Below are positions 16,874 to 24,413 of a DNA stretch of 64,000 nucleotides, piece after piece; the stretch's first letter is position 1; every line of letters starts with the position of its first letter. Where the stretch lies: positions 186,001-250,000 of the forward strand of contig JAJYVF010000002.1 in the NCBI GenBank assembly GCA_021792135.1, written 5' to 3'. Under the pieces are notes generated by a model. It did not search any database and was not told where the DNA came from. It worked only from the letters and a program-made list of their open reading frames with translations. This stretch comes from Acidobacteriota bacterium (lineage in GTDB: Bacteria > Acidobacteriota > Terriglobia > Terriglobales > Acidobacteriaceae). The position numbers and the translations under genes are program-made.

Positions 16874-17956
16874 ATGGGGAAGGCGGGAGGAACAACGACG
16901 CGGCGGGAGTTTGTCTCCGGATCCGCCCTGCTGACTGGCAGCCTCGGACTGGGGCTGAGTTCGGGCGGCAGCCAGGCGCAGACCGAACCGCAACCCGAAG
17001 CAGGCGACAGAACCGTCGAAGGCGGGTTCTCCACCTTTCAGCAGCGGCGCCGCGAGGCGCTGTGGAGCCTGCTGGGGGATCTTCCCTGGACGCATGAGCC
17101 TGCCCCGCCGCGGGTGGTGAGCACGGAAGAGCACGACGAGTACACGCTGGAGCGGCTGGTCCTCGACCTGAACGGGGTCGAGCCAGTTCCCGCTCTCCTG
17201 CTGATCCCGAAGCGGCTGCAGCACCCGGCGCCGGGGCTGCTGTTTATCCACTGGCACGCGGGGGAGTATGGCCTGGGGAAGGAACAACTGCTGCGCGGAA
17301 CGGAGGTGCAGCCCGCCTATGCTCCGGTTCTGGCCCGGATGGGCGTGGTCACCCTGGCCATCGACAGCTGGTGCTTTGGGGAACGGCAGCACGACGCGAA
17401 CGGACGGCGCGGCGAGGAAGACACCTTCAAGCTGATGCTGTGGCGCGGGCAGGTGCTGTGGGGCATGATGATGTTCGACGAGTATCGCGCTCTCTCCTTT
17501 CTGGCGAGCCGCCCGGAGGTGGATGCGAAGAGGCTCGGCGCGATGGGCATGTCCATGGGATCGACCAAGGCCTGGTGGCTGGCGGCGCTGGATCCGCGGG
17601 TGTACATGACCATCGACATCTGCTGCCTGACCGATTACGAATCGCTCATCGCGGAACACAACCTCAGCGGGCACGGCGTCTACTACTTTGTTCCTTCCCT
17701 GCTGAAGCAGTTCAGCACAACGGGGGTCAACGAGCTGATCGTGCCCCGGCCCCATCTCAGCGTCAACGGGCGCAAGGATCCCCTCACCCCGCCAGCCGGG
17801 GTCGAGAAGATTCGCTCGCGGCTGCTGCCGCTCTACCGGGAGTACGGGCGCGAAGAGGATTGCCGCATCGAGCTGTTCGACTGCGCCCACCAGGAACTTC
17901 CCGTCATGCGGAGTACGATTATCGACTGGATGCGGAGATATCTGGCCGTGGCGTAA
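16874..17956 (+). CDS. Tat-exported alpha/beta hydrolase (dienelactone hydrolase / acetyl xylan esterase-like)
   Basis: The 360-residue product begins with a twin-arginine signal: TTRREFVSGSALLTGSLGLG, with a possible cleavage around SQAQT. The mature part is an alpha/beta hydrolase: ALLLIPKRLQHPAPGLLFIH with the HWHAG oxyanion loop, an internal GMVTLAIDSW-type strand, the nucleophile elbow GAMGMSMGSTKAWW, an acid region near VNGRKDPLTPP, and a late His in FDCAHQELPVMR. The fold and length resemble secreted acetyl-esterase-like hydrolases common in plant-litter-degrading bacteria, but the substrate is unknown. It lies 14 bases after tdh, with no obvious metabolic link to threonine. Confidence 0.82.
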   Translation: MGKAGGTTTRREFVSGSALLTGSLGLGLSSGGSQAQTEPQPEAGDRTVEGGFSTFQQRRREALWSLLGDLPWTHEPAPPRVVSTEEHDEYTLERLVLDLNGVEPVPALLLIPKRLQHPAPGLLFIHWHAGEYGLGKEQLLRGTEVQPAYAPVLARMGVVTLAIDSWCFGERQHDANGRRGEEDTFKLMLWRGQVLWGMMMFDEYRALSFLASRPEVDAKRLGAMGMSMGSTKAWWLAALDPRVYMTIDICCLTDYESLIAEHNLSGHGVYYFVPSLLKQFSTTGVNELIVPRPHLSVNGRKDPLTPPAGVEKIRSRLLPLYREYGREEDCRIELFDCAHQELPVMRSTIIDWMRRYLAVA

Positions 17957-18136
17957 CCCGAATCCCCGGGACAGGGTGGTGCGGACCGGCGATTGAGTGC
18001 GGCTCTCGGCCTGCGTGGCCGCGGCCAAACCCCGCGCTCCTTCCAGAGCCGCTCCCACGCTGAAATGCAGCCAGCGGCGGGATTGCGGGGCTGCAGGTGG
18101 CGCCAGGGCCCGGAACCCCCACAGGCAGACGAAGCC

Positions 18137-18988
18137 TCATTCAGCTCCGGAAATCCCCGACAGAACCGGTCCCTTCCCTCGTCCCAGCGGCACAGCCGCC
18201 TCCAGAGCCCGTGTGACAAATGCCTTGGCCCCCCGTACGGCCTCAGCCTCACCTTCCCCTGCCAGCAACCGGCAGAGCAGCGCCGACGAGAAAGCGCACC
18301 CCGTCCCGTGCGTGGACGTGGTCTCGACCCGCTTTCCGGCAAACCACTCCTCCACGCCTGAGGCCGTCCGCAGAAAGTCGTCCGGTGCTTCCAGGTGCCC
18401 GCCCGTAACCACGACGTTCAGCCCCGGCGCCCGCATTGCCAGTCTCCGTGCCAGTCCGGGAATGGCCTCCCGCCCGCCCGCCGTCTCACCCACGAGAGCT
18501 GCCAGCTCCTCCACATTCGGAGTCACCCAGCCCACCGCCGGCAGCAGATCCTCCCGCAGGGTTCGGATGCCTTCCGCATCCAGCAACTCCGCGCCGGAGC
18601 TCGACCGCAGAACGGGATCGAGCACCACCCCCGCCCGCGGCAAGCCCGCTCTGCGCAGAAAGCCCGCAACCTCCCGCACCGCCTCTTCCCTGCCCAGCAT
18701 CCCGATCTTCACCCCGGCAATCTCCAGGTCGTCCGCCAGGCAATCCAGCGTCTCCCGGATCATCGGGCCCGAAACAGGACTCACTCGCCGCACTCCCTGA
18801 GTGGACTGCACCGTCAGTGCCGTGATCGCCGCAACGCCGTAAAGTCCGTGAGCAGCGAAGACCCGCAGGTCAGCGGTGATGCCGGCGCCGGAGGACGGAT
18901 CGAAGCCGGCGACGGTGAGGGCAACCGGACGATCTCGGCCATGGGCGATTACGCTGTTGACAAACGAGCACTCCGGGCGCAAGGTCAT
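18137..18988 (-). CDS. thiD: Hydroxymethylpyrimidine/phosphomethylpyrimidine kinase
   Basis: This is a ribokinase-fold enzyme of 283 residues from the ATG at 18988. Motifs: TVAGFDPSSGAGITADLRVF (HMP binding), YGVAAITALTVQSTQGVRRV, IKIGMLG, PRAGVVLDPVLRSSSGAELL, LPAVGWVTPNVEELAALVGE, and the catalytic GTGCAFSSALLCRLLAGEG. ThiD phosphorylates HMP and HMP-P in thiamine synthesis. The open frame reaches 19111, but the extra 41 residues are Arg/Ser-rich and not family-like. No other thi gene and no THI-box (CTGAGA) was seen near it. Confidence 0.94.
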   Translation of the reverse strand: MTLRPECSFVNSVIAHGRDRPVALTVAGFDPSSGAGITADLRVFAAHGLYGVAAITALTVQSTQGVRRVSPVSGPMIRETLDCLADDLEIAGVKIGMLGREEAVREVAGFLRRAGLPRAGVVLDPVLRSSSGAELLDAEGIRTLREDLLPAVGWVTPNVEELAALVGETAGGREAIPGLARRLAMRAPGLNVVVTGGHLEAPDDFLRTASGVEEWFAGKRVETTSTHGTGCAFSSALLCRLLAGEGEAEAVRGAKAFVTRALEAAVPLGRGKGPVLSGISGAE

Positions 18989-19180
18989 CTCCTGTGATTC
19001 TCGGGCAGCGCGGCCGCCTCTGCCTGCCATCGTAACCCTGCAGGTCTTCCGCTCCGAGCTGGGCGGTCCAGGCTGCGAGGGAGACCTGTTTCCTTTCTGG
19101 TAACCCTGCACGGTCGCCGACGGCTACCACAAAATGCCCGAATCCGCAAGGGGCGAAAGGAAATAAATCCAGATGATTGT

Positions 19181-19209
19181 TTGACTTAGCGCCTTGGCAT
19201 TTCTACAAT
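19181..19209 (+). promoter_or_regulatory. Strong promoter for rlpA
   Basis: TTGACT (19181-19186), a 17-base spacer and TACAAT (19204-19209) each match consensus at five of six positions. The start site would fall near 19216, inside or next to the AGGAGGA ribosome site, so the leader is only about 9 bases. Confidence 0.7.
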
Positions 19210-19224
19210 TTGAGGAGGAGGATC

Positions 19225-19740
19225 ATGAACGCTATCCGACGATCAGACAACGAGAGTCGTCCTCGCCGCAGGTTCGCTCTTCTCGGCACGGTGCTTGCCG
19301 TGGTGCTGGGCGTACTGGGCGCGCAGGCCGCCGCCCCCGGCGACCATGCCGCAGCGGCCCGCCCGCAGCGAGGCCATCATCACTGGTATCAGTTCGGAGT
19401 CGCATCCTGGTACGGCCGGTTCTTCCAGGGCCACACGACGGCCAGTGGCGAACCTTACAATGAAGACGCTCTTACCTGCGCGCACCGCACGCTTCCACTT
19501 GGCTCAGTGCTCCGCGTGACCAACCTGCGGAATCATCGTTCCGTTGTGGTTCGGGTCAATGACCGCGGTCCGCTGCCGCCAAACCGGGTTATCGATCTTT
19601 CCTGGGCGGCTGCTCACCTGCTGGGTTTCAGCCAGAAAGGCCTCGCTCCCGTCGAGATCCAGCTCATTGGCCCCAGCCCTGAAGTAGCCCAGCTGAATTC
19701 GCCCGCCCCTCAGTCCGACGCTCAGACCGCGGCGCGATAA
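19225..19740 (+). CDS. rlpA: RlpA-like septal ring lytic transglycosylase / DPBB protein
   Basis: This 171-residue exported protein has an N-terminal basic stretch, a hydrophobic segment (FALLGTVLAVVLGVLGAQAA) acting as signal peptide or anchor, and one double-psi beta-barrel domain. Family landmarks are FGVASWYGRFFQGHTTASGE, ALTCAHRTLPLGSVLRVTN and VVVRVNDRGPLPPNRVIDLS, including the Glu and Asp positions used by RlpA to cleave naked glycan strands at the septum. The short Pro/Gln tail lacks a SPOR domain, so it is the short form. A GAGGAGGAG ribosome site sits 4 bases before the ATG. The upstream TTG in frame has no such support. Confidence 0.88.
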   Translation: MNAIRRSDNESRPRRRFALLGTVLAVVLGVLGAQAAAPGDHAAAARPQRGHHHWYQFGVASWYGRFFQGHTTASGEPYNEDALTCAHRTLPLGSVLRVTNLRNHRSVVVRVNDRGPLPPNRVIDLSWAAAHLLGFSQKGLAPVEIQLIGPSPEVAQLNSPAPQSDAQTAAR

Positions 19741-19753
19741 TCCCCCAGTATCT

Positions 19754-19804
19754 GAACCCCGGCACAGCGCCCAGGGCGCTTCGCACTGCTTTTTGCCGGG
19801 GTTC
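19754..19804. repeat. Two-tier hairpin between rlpA and pyrF
   Basis: An outer 10-bp perfect stem (GAACCCCGGC 19754-19763 with GCCGGGGTTC 19795-19804) encloses an inner 7-bp stem (AGCGCCC 19766-19772 with GGGCGCT 19774-19780) and a short T-run at 19790-19794. It could end rlpA transcription, or act as a leader structure for pyrF, which starts about 100 bases later. Confidence 0.55.
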
Positions 19805-19900
19805 GCCGGGCCCCTGGGCCGCGATCGGAAGGTTGATGCAGCGCCCGGCCCTCATTCTGCCGATGAGCGGGAGGCACTGGTGTGCCACGATGGAAGGAAT

Positions 19901-20608
19901 ATGGATTCCCGTCTGATCGTAGCTCTGGATTACCCGCAGGCCGCGTCGGCTCTGGAACTGGCCGGACGTCTGGAAGGGCTCTGTTCCTGGTTGAAGGTGG
20001 GGCTGGAACTGTACCTTGCCGAGGGCAACTCGATTGTGCACGAGTTGCGGAGGCGGGGTTTCTCTGTCTTCCTGGACCTGAAATTTCACGATATCCCGAA
20101 TACTATTGCGGGAGCGGTACGCTCGGCGGCTGCCGCGGGAGCGGAAATGCTGACCGTCCACGCGGCCGGAGGACCTGCGATGCTGGCGGCCGCGGCCGCG
20201 GCGGCAGATTCGCTCCCCCACCCGCCCAGGCTGCTGGCAGTCACCGTTCTCACCAGCATGGATCACGAGCAGCTTGCGGCCGTCGGCGTGGCCGATTCCC
20301 CGGCTCGCCAGGTATTGCGGCTTGCCCATATGGCATCCGCCGCCGGCATTTCAGGTTTCGTGGCAAGCGCACAGGAGGTACGCGACCTGCGGCGGAGTTT
20401 TCCTGCCGCTGCGCTCGTGATTCCGGGAATCCGGCCGTCGGGCAGCCGAACCGAAGACCAGAAACGGATCGCGACTCCTGCCGCCGCTCTCGCCGACGGA
20501 GCAGATTTCCTGGTTGTCGGGCGTCCCATTACGCAGGCTGCTGATCCCGCGGCCGCTGCCAGCGCCATTTTGGAGGAAATGCGAAGCGCATCCGGAGTGG
20601 GCAGCTAA
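19901..20608 (+). CDS. pyrF: Orotidine 5'-phosphate decarboxylase
   Basis: This 235-residue TIM-barrel enzyme makes UMP, the last step of de novo pyrimidine synthesis. The catalytic block DLKFHDIPNTIAGAVRSAAA is clear, as are LIVALDYP at the start (substrate Asp), MLTVHAAGG, TVLTSMD, and the phosphate loop VIPGIRPSG with DFLVVGRPIT. The ATG at 19901 is preceded by GGAAGG; the longer open frame upstream is not family-like and overlaps the hairpin region. It is followed closely by mutM (40 bases), likely on the same transcript. Confidence 0.95.
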   Translation: MDSRLIVALDYPQAASALELAGRLEGLCSWLKVGLELYLAEGNSIVHELRRRGFSVFLDLKFHDIPNTIAGAVRSAAAAGAEMLTVHAAGGPAMLAAAAAAADSLPHPPRLLAVTVLTSMDHEQLAAVGVADSPARQVLRLAHMASAAGISGFVASAQEVRDLRRSFPAAALVIPGIRPSGSRTEDQKRIATPAAALADGADFLVVGRPITQAADPAAAASAILEEMRSASGVGS

Positions 20609-20648
20609 TCAGCCTGGCTGGGATTGCGCCCGCACTGAGAGATCCGTC

Positions 20649-21467
20649 ATGCCTGAACTGCCTGAAGTGGAGACGATCGCGAGCGGTGTCAACCGGCGCG
20701 TCCAGGGGGACTCGATTGTGTCCGCCTGGTTCTCCTTATATAGAGAGCCCTGCAGGACGCCGGCTGCAGAAATGGCTCCGGCGCTCGATGGGCGGCGGAT
20801 CGAACGGGTGCGACGGGTGGGTAAGCATATCGTCTTCGATCTTTCCTATCGGGGAGCGGCATCCGCCCAGTGGATTGTCCACCTGGGGATGACCGGGCGG
20901 TTGCTGGTGTCGGTGGCCGCAGTTCCGGTGCCGCCGCATACGCACGCGATACTGCGGCTCGCGTCAGGGCGGGAGCTGCGTTTTGTCGATGCGCGGCGCT
21001 TTGGGCGGCTGGCACTGCACACGGCGGAAGGGGGTGGTTTTGCCGGCCCCGGCCGGGAGCCCCTGACCATCTCCAAAGAGGAGTTTGCTGCCTTGTTCTG
21101 TGGCCGGAAGCTTTCAGTCAAGGCAGCTCTGCTGAATCAGCGGCTGCTGCATGGGATTGGCAATATTTATGCGGATGAGAGCCTGTTTCGCGCCGGAATC
21201 CGGCCGACCCGCGTTGCCGGCAGGCTGGCACGGGAACGCCTGGACCACCTGCACACGGAAATCCGCGCAGTGCTCACAGGGGCCATCCGGGCGGGCGGAT
21301 CGTCGGTCTCCGATTATGTAGACGCAGATGGGGTCCGCGGCTTTTTCCAGACAGAGCATCGGGTGTATGGGCGCGAGGGTGAGCCGTGTGCCGTATGCGG
21401 CACGCGAATTCGGAAGATGGTGGTCGCCGGACGCGGGACGCATTATTGTCCCCGCTGCCAGCGGTAG
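20649..21467 (+). CDS. mutM: Formamidopyrimidine-DNA glycosylase (Fpg)
   Basis: This 272-residue repair enzyme removes 8-oxoguanine and other oxidised purines. The catalytic N-terminus MPELPEVETI (Pro after Met cleavage, then Glu) fixes the start at 20649. Other parts: RRVGKHIVFDLSYR with the catalytic Lys, VDARRFGRLALH, the helix-two-turn-helix LNQRLLHGIGNIYADESLFR, and the C-terminal zinc finger CAVCGTRIRKMVVAGRGTHYC ending PRCQR. All key residues are present and the length is normal. Confidence 0.97.
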   Translation: MPELPEVETIASGVNRRVQGDSIVSAWFSLYREPCRTPAAEMAPALDGRRIERVRRVGKHIVFDLSYRGAASAQWIVHLGMTGRLLVSVAAVPVPPHTHAILRLASGRELRFVDARRFGRLALHTAEGGGFAGPGREPLTISKEEFAALFCGRKLSVKAALLNQRLLHGIGNIYADESLFRAGIRPTRVAGRLARERLDHLHTEIRAVLTGAIRAGGSSVSDYVDADGVRGFFQTEHRVYGREGEPCAVCGTRIRKMVVAGRGTHYCPRCQR

Positions 21468-22474
21468 TCGTTCCTGGGGCGGATGGGAGCGATGGGCCGG
21501 GATTGGATGGGTGAAAAATTCCATCTACGGGAGGCGCACGAGGAGACGGGAGCCGCAGGCTTATGGATTTACGGAACACTGGCACCATAGTTCTACGAGA
21601 ATCGGAAGGATGGCAAGCCGGGCGCTGCACTTAACCTGTTGATTTCATTAAGGAAGGGCAACGGCATGACAATTGCAATCCATGGAATTGCCAGCGACGC
21701 ACAGACCCTCCCAAAGACGAGAGGGTCATGCGACAGAGATTCCGGCCGAAGAGAGCAGATCTTATACAGATTTTGCCCCGGCCGGAAGATTACCGGTCCG
21801 ATTCCGCCACGAGGATGAAGGGCGACTTTCAGGGAGGCCAGTGACTGGCCATGAGTCGGAAGAGCCATCCGGGCGCCGGGTGGCTTTTCTGTTGCCGCAC
21901 GGGTTCCTGACAGGGTGCTGGGCGTCTCGGGACTGGTTTGCATCGGTCGGAAGGGTAACCGCATCAAACTACTTGTCAGGGAACGGCCTTGGGAGTACTA
22001 TTGTCTTTACCTGTCGAGCGGCTGATGCCATGCTGTTGATCTGTAAGGCTCGCTGCCACTCTCGAGAAGTCCAGGAATTCGACCCCGGAGTTTCCGCGCT
22101 GCTGCGTGCGTAGTTTGTGGAGAGCCGGTGGTGAGCAGCGAATCAGGGTTCAGACGGCGACTCTATTGCGTTCCGTTCATCGACGTGGCATTCGGTTGCG
22201 TTCCGTGACTCCACTCCCGAGCCTGCCAGAATGGGCGCTGCGGGAGCGGGAAGGCCACAGGGACGGCCAGGCACGCCACAACATCAACCTTTCGGCCATT
22301 GCCTTCTGGAGGCATCCAGATTGTTGAGGCCGGAGCCAGGCCGTTTCTACCGATCCTGAAGTCCGGATGAGGCGCAGCGGACGTGGCCGCTCGCGCCGCG
22401 GACAGAAATCGGGAGTGCAGTACGCGAAACCGGGCCAGGAAACCAGGAAGTTCAACGCACCAGGAAGTGCAAGC
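21468..22474. other. One-kilobase gene-free, hairpin-rich region
   Basis: Frames on both strands have no recognisable family, no good ribosome sites and no protein-like composition. Instead there are several inverted repeats: GGCCAG-TGA-CTGGCC (21837-21851) nested inside CGACT/AGTCG; a terminator-like stem at 21864-21885; and a long-range pair GTTCCTGACA (21903-21912) with TGTCAGGGAAC (21974-21984) enclosing GTC-TCGG-GAC and GTTTG...CAAAC stems, which looks like a three-way junction. An 11-bp direct repeat TTGCGTTCCGT lies at 22166-22176 and 22196-22206. It may be a structured RNA or a very long leader of the next gene. Confidence 0.55.
21864..21888 (+). terminator. Terminator-like hairpin inside the non-coding region
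   Basis: GCCATCCGG pairs with CCGGGTGGC (one G-T pair) around a short GCG loop and is followed by TTTTCTG. It would end a plus-strand RNA that contains the nested stem at 21824-21859. Confidence 0.55.
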
Positions 22475-23359
22475 ATGACAACAGAGCAGAACCAGCCTCA
22501 GGCTCCGGCGGAAGTCCCCGCCGTGGCTCAGGCATCGAATCAGGGCCAGGGGCAGAACCCCGGACAGGGTGGACATCGCCGTCGCCGTCGCAGAAGAAAG
22601 GGCAACAAGCAGGCCGCACAGGCGAATGGACAGGCGCAGCAGCAACAGCAACAGGCGCAGCCACCTGCACAGAAACAGAAACCCAGACCGCAGCAGCCCT
22701 CCAGCCAGAACCGGTTCTTCAAGAACAGCGGAAGCGGGCAGCCGCAGGGCCAGGGTGGCGGTCGACGCCGCAACAAACAACGGCGCCAGCAGGTATTTGT
22801 CGGCCCCATGGACCACAGCTACCGCGCTGTGAACGGTAACGTAGCCGATGCGCCGCCTTCGACGATTGAATTGCGCAACGGCAACGTGAACGGCAACGGC
22901 TTCTATGCCGAGCCGGCGGCATGGGAAGCTCCGCCGCCGATGCGCGAAGATGCTCCGACCCGGATCTACTGCTTCATCGAAGATCTGTTTTTTCTGGCGA
23001 AGATCAACGAGACCGCACGCAAGCTGGGCGTCAAGGTGGCCTTTGTCAAGAACGATAAGGAAGTGGTAGCGAAGCTGACTACAGGCCCGGAAGAAGAGCG
23101 GCCCTCGCTGGTGGTCTTCGATCTGAACAATACCGCCGCCAAACCGCTGACGCTGATCCCGCGGCTGAAGGCAAAGCTCAAGCGAGGCACGTCGGTCATC
23201 GGCTTCCTCTCCCATCTGCAGGGCGATCTGAAAGCCAAGGCGCTCGAAGCCGGCTGTGACATGGTGATGCCGCGCTCCGCCTTCTCGCAGAACCTGCCCA
23301 CGCTGCTGCGCCGGCACGGCCTCGACGAAGAACAGGAAGTGGAATACGCGCAGGCCTGA
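22475..23359 (+). CDS. Arg/Gln-rich disordered RNA-binding-like region fused to a receiver-like domain
   Basis: This is a 294-residue protein of no named family. Residues 1 to about 115 are low complexity: NPGQGGHRRRRRRRKGNKQA, a poly-Gln stretch, and QGGGRRRNKQRRQ, the kind of basic, Gly/Gln/Arg segment found in RNA-binding proteins. From about residue 168 it has a CheY-like alternation: TRIYCFIEDLFFLAKINETA (acidic pair retained), PSLVVFDLNN (possible phospho-Asp), GTSVIGFLSHL, and CDMVMPRSAF, where the usual receiver Lys is Arg. A linker with NGNVNGNG lies between. The ATG at 22475 opens the protein-like region. A strong terminator follows 22 bases after the stop. The kilobase before it is non-coding. 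Function not known. Confidence 0.75.
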   Translation: MTTEQNQPQAPAEVPAVAQASNQGQGQNPGQGGHRRRRRRRKGNKQAAQANGQAQQQQQQAQPPAQKQKPRPQQPSSQNRFFKNSGSGQPQGQGGGRRRNKQRRQQVFVGPMDHSYRAVNGNVADAPPSTIELRNGNVNGNGFYAEPAAWEAPPPMREDAPTRIYCFIEDLFFLAKINETARKLGVKVAFVKNDKEVVAKLTTGPEEERPSLVVFDLNNTAAKPLTLIPRLKAKLKRGTSVIGFLSHLQGDLKAKALEAGCDMVMPRSAFSQNLPTLLRRHGLDEEQEVEYAQA

Positions 23360-23380
23360 CGGGCCTGAGCGCAATGGCAG

Positions 23381-23413
23381 ACGAGCAGGCGCGGCCTGCT
23401 CGTTTTCTTTTTT
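23381..23413 (+). terminator. Strong intrinsic terminator
   Basis: ACGAGCAGGC (23381-23390) and GCCTGCTCGT (23394-23403) form a 10-bp stem with a GCG loop, followed by a run of ten T with one C. It ends the receiver-like gene. Confidence 0.92.
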
Positions 23414-23493
23414 GGGCACGGAGCTGGCCCGAAACTTCCGCGGCGTGGCTCTGATCGCGTTCCAGTCCCGGGGACCCGGAGGTTCCCGGGGAT

Positions 23494-23514
23494 ACTGAAG
23501 TAGTCACTTGACAA
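23494..23514. promoter_or_regulatory. Second, partial copy of the ArsR operator
   Basis: TACTGAAGTA at 23494-23503, followed by GTCACTTGACA, repeats the left half of the large palindrome exactly 50 bases upstream (about five helical turns) and overlaps the -35 box. It may allow cooperative binding. Confidence 0.5.
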
Positions 23515-23537
23515 TCCTGTCCGGGAGCGATACACCT
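23509..23537 (+). promoter_or_regulatory. Promoter of the SRPBCC-arsR operon
   Basis: A perfect TTGACA (23509-23514) is followed after 17 bases by TACACC (23532-23537, weak -10). The large palindrome starts immediately downstream, over the expected transcription start. Confidence 0.55.
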
Positions 23538-23571
23538 TTCAATACTGAAGTAATTACTTCAATATTGAAAG
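23538..23571. promoter_or_regulatory. 34-bp near-perfect palindrome, likely ArsR operator
   Basis: Sixteen of 17 pairs match around the centre AATT; the core arms are TGAAGTAAT and ATTACTTCA, extended by TTTCAATA and TATTGAAA. It lies between the promoter and the ribosome site of the SRPBCC gene. Winged-helix ArsR dimers bind AT-rich palindromes of this kind, and an ArsR gene is in the same operon. Confidence 0.75.
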
Positions 23572-23582
23572 GGAGCCTCGTC

Positions 23583-24065
23583 ATGCCGGAGCCCTCTGTG
23601 ATTCACAGCACCTTTGCGATTGAGCGCCGTTACCCTCATGAGCCGGAGCGGGTCTTCGCCGCTTTCGCCGACCCGGAGCTCAAGCGCCGCTGGTTCTCTC
23701 CTGGCGCGGATCAGGAGACGGAGCCATTCAGCCTGGACTTTCGCGTCGGCGGAACGGAGCGCGTGGCTTATCGTCTCGCGCCCGGGCTTCCTGTCTCCGG
23801 CGTGATCGCGAATGAGGGCGTGATCCAGGACATTGTTCCGAACCGGCGTGTGGTCACGGCATCCACGATGGCCCTGAACGGCAGGCGCTTCTCCTCGTCG
23901 CTGGTGACCATCGAGATACTGCCGGCGGAAGGGGGAACGGAGCTGATCTGCACGCATCAGGGAGCGTTTTTCGAAGGCGCGGACGGACCGCAGATTCGAG
24001 AGACGGGGTGGCGGCACCTGCTCGATCAGCTAGGGAAAGAGCTGGACAGAGCGGCGCAAGACTGA
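23583..24065 (+). CDS. SRPBCC (AHSA1-like) ligand-binding protein
   Basis: This 160-residue START/Bet v1-fold protein shows the AHSA1 subgroup pattern: FAIERRYPHEPERVFAAFAD, PELKRRWFSPGADQETEPFS, LDFRVGGTERVAY, then VTIEILPAEGGTELICTHQG, AFFEGADGPQIRETGWRHLL and a terminal amphipathic helix. Such proteins bind hydrophobic ligands in a deep cavity; the ligand here is unknown. It is followed after 5 bases by an ArsR gene, a very common pairing in which the ArsR regulator controls both. The GGGAG ribosome site lies just after the palindrome. Confidence 0.88.
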   Translation: MPEPSVIHSTFAIERRYPHEPERVFAAFADPELKRRWFSPGADQETEPFSLDFRVGGTERVAYRLAPGLPVSGVIANEGVIQDIVPNRRVVTASTMALNGRRFSSSLVTIEILPAEGGTELICTHQGAFFEGADGPQIRETGWRHLLDQLGKELDRAAQD

Positions 24066-24070
24066 ATCGG

Positions 24071-24412
24071 ATGAAACGGCCGAAACCGAACATCGATCCG
24101 ATCTTTCACGCACTGGGAGATCCGACGCGGCGGGCGATCCTCGACCGGCTCAGCCGGGGGCCTGTTTCGGTATCGCGGCTGGCGGAGCCGCTGGGAATCA
24201 CAGTAACGGCGGTCGCCCAGCATCTGCACATCCTGGAAGACGCGGGGCTGGCGCTGACGGAGAAGTCGGGCCGGGTGCGCAGCTGCCGCATCGAGCCGGC
24301 AGGATTCGCTGTGCTGGAGCAGTGGATTCGCGAGCACCGCACGATCTGGGAGCGCCGGCTCGACCGGCTCGACGACGTGCTGGCGAAGCGGTGGCCGGAC
24401 AAATCCAGGTGA
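24071..24412 (+). CDS. ArsR-family winged-helix repressor
   Basis: This 113-residue protein has the ArsR core: IDPIFHALGDPTRRAILDRL, then SRGPVSVSRLAEPLGITVTA, then VAQHLHILEDAGLALTEKSG and the wing RVRSCRIEPAGFAVLEQWIR. No metal-binding ELCVCDL box or other Cys cluster is present, so it belongs to the metal-independent group usually paired with SRPBCC genes. It starts 5 bases after the SRPBCC stop. The likely target is the palindrome at 23538-23571; autoregulation is inferred. Confidence 0.92.
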   Translation: MKRPKPNIDPIFHALGDPTRRAILDRLSRGPVSVSRLAEPLGITVTAVAQHLHILEDAGLALTEKSGRVRSCRIEPAGFAVLEQWIREHRTIWERRLDRLDDVLAKRWPDKSR

Positions 24413-24413
24413 A

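Noticed and set aside
18640-19180. THI-box (TPP riboswitch) near thiD
   Set aside because: No CTGAGA and companion segments in the right order upstream of the minus-strand start.
21760-21990. Known RNA classes (RNase P, SRP RNA, tmRNA, 6S, TPP, FMN, c-di-GMP riboswitches)
   Set aside because: The conserved core words of those I could check by eye are missing; for 6S only its general rod-like shape was considered. The region is reported only as a structured candidate.
21593-22113. Two overlapping frames of 124 and 146 codons in the gap after mutM
   Set aside because: Opposite strands, no ribosome sites, no family-like sequence; the DNA looks structured rather than coding.
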